A DNA stretch of 64,000 nucleotides from Gigantopelta aegis (GCF_016097555.1 NC_054701.1:63741927-63805926); one strand, 5' to 3'; shown: positions 46,586 to 58,000, numbered from the stretch's first letter. The notes: generated from the sequence alone by a model not told the origin. Translations and numbers: made by a program.

Positions 46586-48135
46586 TATACTAAAACGCAA
46601 AAGAAACGCAGGTTCTCATTAAATTGGATATAAAATATTAAAAAAACAAAACGAAATGAAGATTTCAACATTTATTTTGGAGCTACACCAATTCGGCACA
46701 CATTGGTGTTGGAAATGTTTGATTGAATTCCTTTTTGGCTATTGTTTCATGTCATAAAGTAGGGTGGGGGTCCATGTTAAAAATGTGAAAGAGACGACCT
46801 GTAGCATTGTCAAAGTCAGTATCGCGTGTGACCACCCTGGGCATTCAAACAGGCAGTGCAACGTCTCCTCATTGAGTTGACAAGCCGTTGAAAGAATGCC
46901 TGAGGGAGTGAGTTCCATTCATGGACCAATGCTGTCTCCAGCGCCTGCATATTCTGAGGTTGTCCGCGAGCCTGAAGGCGACGTCCGATTTCATCCCAGA
47001 CGTGTTCGATAGGCACCATGTCCGGTGATAAGGCTGGCCACGGCAACGTTGGGATGTTGTGCTGAGCCACCAACGCCTGTGTTGCCCTGGCATTGTCTTG
47101 CTGCAGCAAGCGCACACGTGGGTGAGCGGCAAAGAAGGGAACGACGTGATTGTTGATGACGTCATTTTGGTACACGGCGGCATTAACGCGTTGTCTGAAC
47201 ACATGAAGTTGTGTTCTGTGGTTGAATGAGAACCCACCCCACACCATCACACTACCCCCGCCCCATCGGTCGGCCTGCAGAACGCAGCAGTCGGAGTAAC
47301 GTTCATGTCGACGTCGCCATACTCGGATTCGGCCATCAGCGTTGGAAAGATTGTAACGGCTCTCATCAGTAAATAGAACTTGTTGCCACTGGCCACGTCG
47401 CCATCTTTGATGTTGTTGCGCCCACTGTTGACGTTGTTGGCGGTGCCGAGGGGTCAATATTGGTCCCACATAAGGACGGCGGTTACGGAGTCCTGCTGCC
47501 CTCAGACGGCGTCGGACGGTATCGGTGGACACTGGACCACGTGGACCACGCACCTGGTGAGCGGTGTTAGCTGCTGGCAGCATCCGATTCCTAAGGTAGG
47601 TCACCCGGATGTACCGGTCTAGGGCTGCGGTTGTCACCCTCGGGCGGCCGGTGCGTGGTCGATCGTTCACAGATCCAGTGATTTGGTGACGTTGAGAAAG
47701 GCGTGCGATTGTCGAAACATGACATCCCAATTGTCTGGCTACAGCAGTACGGGTCTGTCCGGCTTGCAACATCCCGATGGCCATCCCTCGCTGGAGTTGC
47801 GTCAGTCGCGGCATTTTTAAAATGTGATTCTGTTGTCTGTCACTACTCAAATTGAATTTATGCAATTAAATCCAGGTGTGTAGGCTTTATAAGCATTTCA
47901 ATGAGTGTGTTTGCACTGGATTCATGATACGGATGATCCAGCACGTGCAAACAACGTGTTTTGAGAATTCGTGACGTCACACAGGTAATGAAATTGACAC
48001 GCAGGTGGGACTGCGGTGTGGGTGTGTGCCATGTCCTTTAATACAGTTGAGGTTCAATTCCACCAAAGATACTGCTTTACAAAGTGCAATTCTTTCGCAT
48101 TTTCAGGACCTGCGTTTCTTTTGCGTTTTAGTATA
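46586..48135 (-). mobile_element. Tc1/mariner element, right arm only
   Basis: TIRs start TATACTAAAACGCAAAAGAA (46586) and mirror at 48108-48135 (TTCTTTTGCGTTTTAGTATA). It is absent from the left arm between the equivalent of the orphan exon and the SINE, so it inserted after the duplication. One minus-strand transposase, full-length frame. Confidence 0.93.
46816..47814 (-). CDS. Tc1-like transposase, open frame but short D-E spacing
   Basis: Met at 47814 (MPRLTQLQRGMAIGMLQAG) starts an uninterrupted frame of about 332 residues ending GGHTRY. HTH residues VARQLGCHVSTIARLSQRH, GRPR hook, catalytic FTDESRYNL, GGGSVMVWGGFS, LLQQDNARATQAL, and SPDMVPIEHVWDEI. An in-frame upstream Met at 47865 adds 17 unrelated residues. 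Only 29 residues separate the second D from the E, against 34 in the relative at 20227-21233. The lost piece is the HTAR-type loop after DNAR, consistent with a 15 bp deletion between short direct repeats. It may therefore be inactive despite the open frame. Confidence 0.92.
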   Translation of the reverse strand: MPRLTQLQRGMAIGMLQAGQTRTAVARQLGCHVSTIARLSQRHQITGSVNDRPRTGRPRVTTAALDRYIRVTYLRNRMLPAANTAHQVRGPRGPVSTDTVRRRLRAAGLRNRRPYVGPILTPRHRQQRQQWAQQHQRWRRGQWQQVLFTDESRYNLSNADGRIRVWRRRHERYSDCCVLQADRWGGGSVMVWGGFSFNHRTQLHVFRQRVNAAVYQNDVINNHVVPFFAAHPRVRLLQQDNARATQALVAQHNIPTLPWPALSPDMVPIEHVWDEIGRRLQARGQPQNMQALETALVHEWNSLPQAFFQRLVNSMRRRCTACLNAQGGHTRY

Positions 48136-48262
48136 TATGAAATCTTAAAAAAATAAAAAATAAAAAATAAACACTTTCCTAAAAAGGCTGATCACCTTGG
48201 GGTCACTGTGACCCAGCTAGACTCAACCTTTATTTAACCATCTTTTTCCCCAAGATTTATAA

Positions 48263-48638
48263 AAAGATTTAACGACGCACTCAACACATTTTATTTACGG
48301 TTATATGGCATCAGACATATGGTTAAGGACCATACAGATTTTCAGAGGAAACCCGCTATCGCCACTACATGGGCTACTCTTTCCGATTAGCAGCAAGAGA
48401 TCTTTTATTTGCGCTTCCCACAGGCAGGATAGCACAAACAATGGCCTTTCTTGAACCAGTTATGGATCACTGGTCGGTGCAAGTGGTTTACACCTACCCA
48501 TTGAGCCTTGCGGAGCACTCACTCAGGGTTTGGAGTCGGTATCTGAATTAAAAATCCCATGCCTCGACTGGGATACGAAGCCAGTACTTACCAGCCTGTA
48601 GACCGATGGCCTAACCACGACGCCACCGAGGCCGGTCC
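48263..48638 (-). repeat. tRNA-derived SINE shared by both arms (right)
   Basis: Mirror of 38253-38628. Imperfect flanking repeats CCAAGATTTATAA and CCCAGACTTATAA look like the old target duplication. Confidence 0.85.
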
Positions 48639-48719
48639 CAGACTTATAATGTTAGAACTCATACATTACTATGTGCCAATGTTCAGAATAATTTGTGTTA
48701 TTTAAATGAAACACCAAAT

Positions 48720-50890
48720 AATTTAGTTATGTCTGTAAATGGAGCCTGAAATTAGGCAAATACTAATTTTCACGGGTACCCGTACAACCCCAATACTAAC
48801 CCCATCTGCCCGTACATGGATTTTTGTGATGAAAATGGCTATATAGTTCCTAACTCTACTCTATAATAGGGTATCAGCCATACATTGTGATTCATGTCAC
48901 ATTGTTTAGTTCCGTCTGTAAATGGAACCTGAAGTTAGGCAACAACTAATTTTCACAGACTCCTAAAACTCTCAATACCCATCCCATCTGCCCTTAAACC
49001 GATTTTCATGATGAAGATGACTATGTTGTTCCTAACTCTACACTATAATAGGGTATCAGCCACACACTGGGATTTATGTCATATCATTTAGTTCTATCTG
49101 TAACTGGAGCTCAAAATTAGACAAAGACCAATTTTCTCGGCACCCCTAGTCCCAGTACCCACCCATACTGCCCCATAAACAGATTTTCGCGATGAAGATG
49201 ACTATATAGTTCCTAACTCTACTCTATAATAGCGTATCAGCCACACAAAGGGATTCATATACATCATTTAGTTCTGTCTGTAAATGGTGCCTGAAGTCAT
49301 GAGTAATGAGTAATTTTCAAGGGGACCCATACAACCCCATCTGCCCTTAAACCGATTTGTGTGATGTAAATGGCTATGTAGTTCCTAACTGTACCCTATA
49401 ATAGGGCATCAGGCACACATTGAGATTTATGTCATATCATTTAGTTCTGTTTGTAAATGGAGCCTAAAGTTAGGCAACGCATAATTTTCACATGGACCCA
49501 TACAACCCCAATACCCACCCCATCTGCCCGTAAACAGATTTTCGTGATGATATTGCCTATATAGTTCCTAACTCTACCTTATAATACAGTATCAGCCACA
49601 CACAGTGATTTATGTCACATCATTTAGTTCTGTCTGTAAATGGAGCCTGAATATAGGCAATGACTAATTGTAATGGCGACCCATACAACCCCAATACCCA
49701 CCCTTACTGCCCTTAAACCGATTTTCGTGATGATATTGGCTATATAGTTCCTAACTCTACTTTATAATACAGTATCAGCCACACATAGTGATTGATGTCA
49801 CATCATTTAGTTCTGTCTGTAAATGGAGCCTGAAAATAGGTGACAAATAATTGTAATGGGGACCCACTAGCCATGGGATCAGTGATTTTGAAAATTTACT
49901 AGACACGATTAAAAATTCACTAGCCCTACTTTAAGTTAATACAGTTTGACTAAATAATAATAATAATCCGATATGTCACCTAAAGAGGGAGACAGATCTT
50001 AAAACACTAACTTTAGGGGTTGGGGTGCAGTCAGGATATTCATATTTACAAAACAGACTTAACTGCAGCATTTGACGAAAAAAAAATCACTAGCCGTCGG
50101 GCATGACAATAGTAGTTATTTATTAGCCCAACACTGAATATCACTAGCCACGGGAGTGGGGCTACCATAATCTAGAAGCCCTGCTGCCCCATAACCAATT
50201 TTCGTGATGATATTGGCTATATAGTTCCTAACTCTACAGTATAATAGGGTATCAGCCACACATAGTGATTGATGTCACATCATTTAGTTCTGTCTGTAAA
50301 TGGAGCCTGAAAATAGGCGACATCTAATTGTAATGGGGACCCATACAACCCCAATACCCACCCTTACTGCCCCTAAACCGGTTTTCGTGATGATATTGGC
50401 TATATAGTTCCTAACTCTACCTTATAATAGGGTGTCAGCCATGCATAGTGATTTAGGTCACATCTTTTAGTTCTGTCTGTAAATGGAGCCTGAAAATAGG
50501 CAACAACTTATTTTCTCAGGCACCCATACAACCCCATTACCCACCCCATCTGCCCTTAAATCGATTTCCGTGACTAAAATAACTATGTAGTTCCTAACTC
50601 TACTTTATAATAGGGTAGCAGCCACACGTAGGGATTCCTGTCACATCATTTAGTTCTGTCTGTAAATGGAGCCTGAAAATAGGCAACAACTCATTTTCAC
50701 AGGTACCCATATAAACCAAATAGCCACCCTTATTGTACTTAAAACAGATTTTTATGATTAAAATGGCTATATAGTTCCGAACTCTATTCTATAATAGGGC
50801 ATCTGCCATGCACAGGGATTTATGTCATATCATGCAATACCTGATGAAAAAGACAATGTCACAATAGGGTACACATTTCAGTTTCATAGA
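48720..50890. repeat. satellite of about 183 bp units, right arm
   Basis: The reverse-complement landmark GTCTGTAAATGG recurs at about 48730, 48913, 49095, 49276, 49448, 49631, 49814, 50295, 50478 and 50661: ten units plus the shared MITE-like insert. Seven units lie on the far side of the insert in both arms; on the gene side the left arm has six and the right arm three. Confidence 0.92.
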
Positions 50891-50943
50891 GATAGCTTCT
50901 AAGTAACCTGAACGGCTGAGCCTGCTGAAGTCGATTCCTAGGA

Positions 50944-52122
50944 CTAGCAGTAAACCGGGTAGGCCTCTGTATCCGTCGAACTGAGGGGATCAATCAGGAG
51001 AAAGATCGGCTGGAATCTGGAAACCCCCCCACAAATTTCCGGATCTTCGTAGATATTCTTTTGGTATGTGACAATTTTCTTGGTGAAACCAATCGAATAG
51101 CATGTATTTGGCATCAGTACCAGTAACAGGGTGTACAGCTGGGTCTGAAGATGTCTTAGGTCGGTCGTCAATTAGAAATTCCATCGATACTTCCAATTTC
51201 CCGTCTCTGGCTGCTTTGATGTTGTCGTCTGTATCTACCGCTATCCGTCCGTCATTAGGGTGAACAAAAATTGTCTGTGTTCGGTTACCCATTTTAGCTA
51301 TGGTGTTGGCAATGTCAGCAATGTTAACAGTCAGCATGTGTTTCATGGATTTTAGTATATCAACATAATCTCTAGGAGATTCTGATCTGAGGAGGAATTT
51401 GACAGCATATGTCACATTGTGTTGACAGGTTGATGACAACCAACCACCGGAAATGCCGAAGAGGGATGAATAAGCATGATTGAATTTAGCTTTACTGAGA
51501 GAGTTGCTACGCAGCTGGCACAACATGTCTAATTTGCTTCCCTCAGCTCTAACACCAATCAGTCTACAGAATCTTCGGACCGTGTCTAACTTTTCATCTG
51601 CCAAGAGATGAGTCAAAATTTCCTCTGGCACTGGTTCATGGTCCTCAGATTCTGTACACTTCACTTTTGCAAATTCGGTATTGTACAGGAATCGGCTTTT
51701 CCTGGTGTTTGGTCCAATGTATGGATCCCAGTTGTGGTAGCCAGGCTTCATTACAAACGGGTTAGGTTTTCCGCGTAGAAACCCTCTGGTGACTATTTCC
51801 CGGTTTACATTTTGCCAAAATGCATCAGCATCAACCTCAGGTTGAGGATCATCGGGAACTTGAACTTCATTTACAGCATATTTAAAGACTGCTTTTTTGG
51901 TCAGATCGTGGATGAGTATTTTCGGATGATGGCCGCATCTCATGCAGAAGAACTCGTAGTCATGCTGCACTTGTGCTTCGAACGAGAGATAGGCGTTTTC
52001 TATTTCTTGATGCTTCAGTTCTATTCCTAGTCGATATTCTAACATCGAGACTACTCTATTGATTGCTGTGTGATTCTGCAGTTATATATAGACAATACAT
52101 ATATTAATGATACAAGCAAACA

Positions 52123-52188
<66 letters not shown>

Positions 52189-52238
52189 ATTATACATACA
52201 GTGCTTTTGATAATAATTAAAATTAAATAATGTTGTCA

Positions 52239-52278
<40 letters not shown>

Positions 52279-53830
52279 CATGTTACATGCAGGGTTTTTG
52301 ATAATAATTAAGAATAATTTATTGTGTTAAAACGTATCAGTATTGTGAATATTTGGTAATAAAAATGAATGGATCATGACTTACAACTAGACCAGCCCTG
52401 ATTTCCAAAAGGACTGAAAAGGAAATCAGGAGGTGGTCGTCGTAATTGAAGAGGCCGTCTTTGACTTCCTGGTATCTATATGGCATCTTGCAGGTTGAAC
52501 ACTTTCTGTAGAACATCTCGTAAAATGGTAGTGGGTCGCTGTCAAGGGTGCACACTGTAGCTCTATGTGTTATCAGTTGAGGGTCTTCCAAAAGGCTACC
52601 GCATGATTTGCACTCGGTTTCATAAGGCATGAGCTGTTTTGGGCATACACTTCTGTCAAAGGTCGGTAAATGTTCACTGTCTACTGTTTTATTGTCAAGC
52701 ATATAGGTCAGAACGTCTCCTAATACACGTCCAGTCGGGGGATACGTGGAGGAATCTGTTAAGTCGTCAGCTGGTTCACATTCGAGATCGTCATTCATTG
52801 TTGTCGGATCTTGTCCTTGTTGATACAGCCAACATCTTACCAGTCCTGGATGTGCCAATTGTCACTGTCGTCCTCTGTAAAAATGAAATCTATCGCTGCA
52901 GTGGGGTCGATGGGGAAGTTTAACAACAGCCGGAACCTTTATATTTTCGGCCGAATCCAAAAGAGTGACACAGCTGTTTCGACGGGCGTCAGTCAGAAAT
53001 CCTTCTGAAACCATATCGTTCAGCTTGTCATTGGAAACATTGCATGAAGTTCCTAATGTTGAAAACTCTGTTGATTTTATGTGGTCGCATAGATAACCTG
53101 CATTACCACGGCGCCACTCGGTCTGGCAAACATCCCTGCAGTCGGCAACTTCGCACTCTACGTGGGTTTTAGGTCCCATCGTTTTTTTTTATAACGTGTA
53201 CTGGATGTTGTGGACCACGCAGTGTTCGTGAAACAGCATACACCCCGCTCTCGATGTCAACAAGGACGGCGTGATGATGTCGCTGTTTGGTCATACCTTT
53301 TTCTTTGTCGTTGTGTTTGTCTCTGATGTGCTGGCGGATATATTTTTTGTGGTACAGTTTCTTGCAGTGTTGGCATTGTATGGAATTGGTGTTAATGACT
53401 GGTATTGAAATTGTGTCCGTTTCTGAATTTGAAATTGTAACCGATTCATTATCTGAATTTGATCTAATTGGGTCCGTTTCCGAGTTTGCGTTTGGTGAAC
53501 TGCTGGGATCTATAAGTTGTGTTGTCTTTTCGTGTGATATAATTTCAAATATATCAGTAAGATATTTATCACACGAAGGCACGTGTTTTAGAAAGACGGC
53601 CTTCTTTTTGAATGTGATGCTACAGACAGGACAATGGTAATGATTTTGGCTGCTGCTTCCCGGACATTCCATAGGACATCCAGTAATGCAATATCCTTTA
53701 ACATTTACATTTCCCTTTGCACCATGAAAATGAGACTGAAGATGGCTAATAACTTTCTGCTTCCTCGACGGTTTGAATTTCGCTACAGGGCATATTGGGC
53801 AGTGGAAGCACTGAAATCCGCCATCACAAT
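50944..53830 (-). pseudogene. HMGXB3-like / KDZ-associated zinc-finger gene, right-arm copy
   Basis: First exon 53830-52385 (minus) with the same C2H2 fingers as the left copy and the same A-run frameshift after RGPQHPVH. Here two deletions around 52850-52880 remove the FYSVYTDATRWWCKV stretch and the TCKCKWKNCEH cluster, so the CxC domain is lost. The donor GTAAGT and acceptor TTCTGCAG bound an intron with GT microsatellites. Exon 2 (52075-50944) is intact over 351 residues from MLEYRLGIELKHQEIENAY: it holds FFCMRCGHHPKILIHDLTKK, GPNTRKSRFLYNTEF, EILTHLLADEKLDTVRRF and LFDWFHQENCHIP. A G-run indel then shifts the last residues; the other frame ends EAYPVYC, as in the left copy. Together the two arms show what the undamaged protein contained. 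No HMG box or transposase RNase-H motif could be demonstrated. Confidence 0.6.
52124..52187. repeat. GT microsatellite in the intron
   Basis: About 31 GT units, followed by a second tract at 52241-52277; longer than the CA tract in the left-arm intron. Confidence 0.9.
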
Positions 53831-54758
53831 CTACAATGAAAAGTTATTTATTTACTGCTACTGAATTGCGGAGTAGTAGTAGTAGTTTATTTACTTTAAG
53901 CGGTGTGAATCATAAGCATACAAATATATACAATATTATACATGCGCATCTGACAGGCGCATGCTAACTCTTTTTATAAATATTACATGATTATCAACTT
54001 GCTGATTAAATCATACATATCCAAATCCTAAAGAAAATAATAAATGTTTTACATGGTGTAGCCAGTTAAAAGATTCCTGACTTTCTAACATATCATCATA
54101 TATTGATTTCAAAATACAATTCTTCGTTTCTAAAAACTTCAACCAATATTTAACAATTCTTTATTTTTTGACGTTAATAAAGTTTCATATTACTATTATT
54201 GTTTGTCAGATTGTGTGCAATCTCCTTCTTTTACATAATGACTGACTCGTTAAAATTTAATAAAAAATTTAATATTAGCAAGTAATACTCGTGTGTTTGT
54301 GTATATATAACTACGTACGAACGGCAATGTACATTAATTTGAATAGATAACTAACTGCGATTTTCTGTATCGCTAGCTGCATTATTAAATATTGTGATGT
54401 AACCAAAACAAGTGCTGTTAATATAGGTAGATATTTTTAGGTTAAATTAGATAATTAGCTGCAAAATTTACACTTTATAATGCAATGTATATTAAAACGG
54501 GCACTAAATCAAACAGTAAACAAAAAACCAAGCTGAATAAAACAATAATTATAACAATTATAATACTATAGGATAGGAAATACAGAATACATTTAAAGAA
54601 GGCATTGCCACTATACATATAATACATACATATCCAAAAATATATAGGTATATATTATGATAAAAAGATTAAGCATTAGTGGGTCTAACGAATACACTGG
54701 TTGGCGAATACGAGACATATAACGAATATGAAGTGGCAAAAATAGTAAATTAATTCTA
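53831..54758. other. arm sequence upstream of the zinc-finger gene
   Basis: AT-rich DNA mirroring 31500-32438. No exon supported. Confidence 0.4.
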
Positions 54759-55665
54759 ATGCATAAAATACTTAAAGGCGAAACACCTCAATATCTACTG
54801 GATGAAATCTTGTTATATGTTAATCCCACTAATCGTTTTACACTCAGAAATCAACATCCATTCACTCCACCAACATGCCATACTAATTCATATAAAAACA
54901 GCTTTATTCCCAATATTTTGGAGTTATGGAATGATCTTGACAGTTTAACTCAAAATGAACCATGTCTGCGTACCTATAAAAAAAATTAATAAAAAAGGGA
55001 AATCCCAATCCTTCATCTACTCTCTATCTTTATGGAAATCGTAAATGTAACGTTATCCATTGTCAGCTTCGTAACTATGCTAGTAACTTAAACTATCATT
55101 TATTTTTAAGCCATCTTTCTGATAGCCCAAGTTGTGCATGTGGAGATAACTGTGAAGATAATTTTCATTATTTTTATGTCTGCCCTCTGTTCATCGGACA
55201 AAGATATGATTTATTTGCATCGTTACGGAATTACCTTGATATCTTAGACATTGATCTGCTACTATCTGGGTCAATAAATCTACCAATTGAAGAAAACTAT
55301 TTAATTTTTAACGCAGTACATAAATATATAGCTGAAAGTAAGAGATTCGAGTTGAACTAACTTATTATTCTGATCTTACTGCCCCATATAAGGTTAGCTC
55401 CAACAATAGGATCATTACTATCATATTTTTCTCGACTATCCCATTTCTATTCTATCTACTCTCTACCTCTTATTACTATATATTAAAAAATATTAATTAT
55501 GTTAAATATTTTATGCCATTAGACATTGTTATTATGCTTTACATATATATGATTATGAATATTGTCAGATGCCTATCTTGTTTAGGAGAGCATTTATATA
55601 GGCTCTGCCTGTTGTGCAATCCTTTTGATTCTTTTTTGGTCAATAAAATATCTCAAAACAAAACA
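54759..55665 (+). repeat. LINE 3' end (C-terminal polyprotein and 3' UTR)
   Basis: First frame: HKILKGETPQYLLDEI, FTLRNQHPFTPP and NSFIPNILELWNDL, the C-terminal region after reverse transcriptase that LINEs of the CR1/RTE kind encode. After a stop and frame change near 54985 a second stretch reads NYHLFLSHLSDSPSCACG, then DNCEDNFHYFYVCPLF, a C-x-C...H...C zinc-like motif common to LINE C termini, and ends RFELN at 55360. The 3' UTR runs to TTTTGGTCAATAAAATAT (about 55640). It is 5' truncated, as is usual for LINE copies. Mirrored in the left arm. Confidence 0.8.
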
Positions 55666-55795
55666 ATATGAAGTGGCTGTATATACGAAAATAGCGCTAT
55701 AGCTGGTCAGGCTAAATAACATGGTAACAAGTTATATTTAAAATGTTTTAAGTAAATATTATAAGAAATAATAAGAAATATTACCTGCTTCATTT

Positions 55796-56049
55796 ACGGC
55801 ATATTTAAAGACTGCTTTTTTGGTCAGACCGTGGATGAGTATTTTCGGATGATGGCCGCATCTCATGCAGAAGAACTTGTAGTCATGCTGCACTAGTGCT
55901 TCGAACGAGAGATAGGCGTTTTCTATTTCTTAATACTTCAGTTCTATTCCTAGTCGATATTCTAACATCGAGACTACTCTATTGATTTCTGTGTGATTCT
56001 GCAATTATATATAAATAGACAATACATATATTAATGATACAAGCAGAAA

Positions 56050-56102
<53 letters not shown>

Positions 56103-56228
56103 CATTATACATACAGGGCTTTTCATAATAATAATTAAAATTAAATAATGTTGTCAATTGTGTGTGTTCACTGTCTATGTTCTGGGGGCAATAAATCTTT
56201 AAAAAAAAAAAAAAAAAAAGACATTGTG

Positions 56229-56264
<36 letters not shown>

Positions 56265-56304
56265 CATGTTACATGCAGGGTTTTTGATAATAATTAAGAA
56301 TAAA
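55796..56304 (-). pseudogene. extra fragment of the zinc-finger gene (intron plus start of exon 2), right arm only
   Basis: Contains the beginning of exon 2 (to ACTTCATTTACGGC-equivalent sequence) and the GT-microsatellite intron, in the same orientation as the gene at 50944-53830, ending ATTAAGAATAA. It has the left-arm variants (GAAGTATTAAGAAATAG with the stop, and CACTAGTGCAGC), not those of the nearby right-arm gene. A short A-tailed insert (about 56164-56222) interrupts it. Confidence 0.75.
56052..56101. repeat. GT microsatellite
   Basis: About 25 GT units inside the extra gene fragment. Confidence 0.9.
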
Positions 56305-56773
56305 CGCGACAAACTTCAAGGGTGAAAACGTCTTCAACTTTCTGATTTTCTTGAATAATAGTAATATGCGTCATATTTTCCGTATTGAAAAACTCAAATA
56401 TTCAAATATTATTGACTGAATTCAAAAATGAACGTATCTTTCGACAATATTTGGCAAGCACTGTTTGGAAATGAAACACGCAAATATATAGACAAATGAT
56501 AAAAATAAGAGTAGGGATACGTCACAGAATACAGAAACAGTTAAAAATAAAACAAAAGACACTAAATTGCAAAAAATGATGGTTAATTGTATTCATGTTC
56601 ATACATAATGGTGTACTATATTACTTACGCCAGACAGGCATCATGCTACTGCTTGTCACAACACAAAATAATGAAACTGAAATACATAAAAGAGTAACGA
56701 AGACTTGGCTTGACACTACCTTTCAAACCTTTTACAGAGAACAAGTTTTGAGATTGATAATATATACTTAGAA

Positions 56774-57295
56774 ATGGCCAAAATCGCTTTGTTTGGAAGT
56801 AGCTATGTAAGAAGACTGGAGCCGTTTTGTTCACGAGATCTGAGGATCGCAAGCGAGTTCCGTTTCTTTGGGCGTGGAGGACTAAGAACGGATAACATCC
56901 CTAATGGAATGATGGATGATGTTGAGCAATTTCAGCCTGATGTTGTTATTGTACAGTTAGGGGAAAATGACATTTCTGGGAGCAGTTCACCAAAAGATAT
57001 ATTTGATAAACTGTGTGCAGTAGAACAATCGTTTAAGCGTCTCGGAGTTGAAGAAGTATATTTCGTAGAGATTAGCAGACGAGGAAACTTTGAGAAATCT
57101 CCCGGGCTTACCTCAAGAGCGTATTGTAAACAGAGAAATTCCATCAACAGACACCTCAGGAAGAAGTTTGGAAAACGTGTGATTGGTCTGAACATCCAAT
57201 ACCCGGCCGAGTTCCACAAAGATGGCGTTCATTTCAATAAGAAAGGAACCAGAAAGTACTTTTTAAAACTACGTAGAGTGTTTGCGTGTTTCTGA
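56774..57295 (+). CDS. small SGNH/GDSL-hydrolase-like protein, intact
   Basis: 173 residues from MAKIALFGSSYVRRLEPF to RRVFACF. Block I, GSS (residues 8-10), stands in the place of GDS with a candidate nucleophile Ser. FFGRGG (block II Gly), QLGENDISG (block III GxND with oxyanion Asn) and HKDGVHFNKKG (block V DxxH, catalytic Asp/His) are all present, so the catalytic set looks complete. No signal peptide or membrane segment is evident. Length is short for cellular esterases but normal for SGNH domains carried by transposable elements (known in some LINE ORF1 and tyrosine-recombinase elements). No partner transposase or polymerase frame is seen beside it. A degraded twin is at 15840-16273. 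Start chosen at the first Met, which matches the twin. Confidence 0.82.
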   Translation: MAKIALFGSSYVRRLEPFCSRDLRIASEFRFFGRGGLRTDNIPNGMMDDVEQFQPDVVIVQLGENDISGSSSPKDIFDKLCAVEQSFKRLGVEEVYFVEISRRGNFEKSPGLTSRAYCKQRNSINRHLRKKFGKRVIGLNIQYPAEFHKDGVHFNKKGTRKYFLKLRRVFACF

Positions 57296-57869
57296 GTGAC
57301 TTGAAATTACGTATCAGTTTGTTCTTGTTCAGTAAAGTAATATTTTAAATATCAGAATGTGTTTTGTTGCATTTTTCTTATAGTGTCTATCTAATTGGGA
57401 AAAGTACATACAATAATTTGGGTGGCAAAGTTGAGTTTTTATGCGGCAAAGTGTTTTTAATACTCACACACGCACACGTTATATATATATATATTATTCT
57501 TTTTTTCCACGTATTATCCAAAATATACATACATTTTCTTTATATACAAAATATTTATTTATTTCCTTTACTGTTAATGTGTTTTCCACCATATCTAAGT
57601 ATATAAAATACTAGACCGCCCTGTGTAGGAACGTCCTGTATAGAGCGGTTATCACTATATATATATTGTTTTGTTAATACTCACACACACACACGTTATA
57701 TATATGCACATATATATTTTATTGATTATTATTCACAATATACATATATTTTTTTTATTATTACTGACTTTCCCCCTCATATCTCAGTACACGTGTAGAC
57801 AAACAACAACTGGTAACCATTCACTGCAGCTATACTATAGACCGTCCTGTGCAGAACCGTGCTGTGTAG

Positions 57870-57932
57870 GAACGTTCTGTACAGAGCCGTCATCACTATA
57901 TAATTTTTTAATACTCACACACACACACACAC

Positions 57933-57983
<51 letters not shown>

Positions 57984-58000
57984 TATATATATATATATAA
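57870..58000. repeat. CA and TA microsatellites in the right arm
   Basis: A CA tract at about 57916-57933 is followed by TA tracts at 57938-57976 and 57985-57999; the left-arm equivalents were split by the Tc1 element and other inserts. Confidence 0.85.

Noticed and set aside
32629-53640. 117-codon antisense ORFs over the zinc-finger exon
   Set aside because: Present in both arms only as the opposite strand of the real coding exon.
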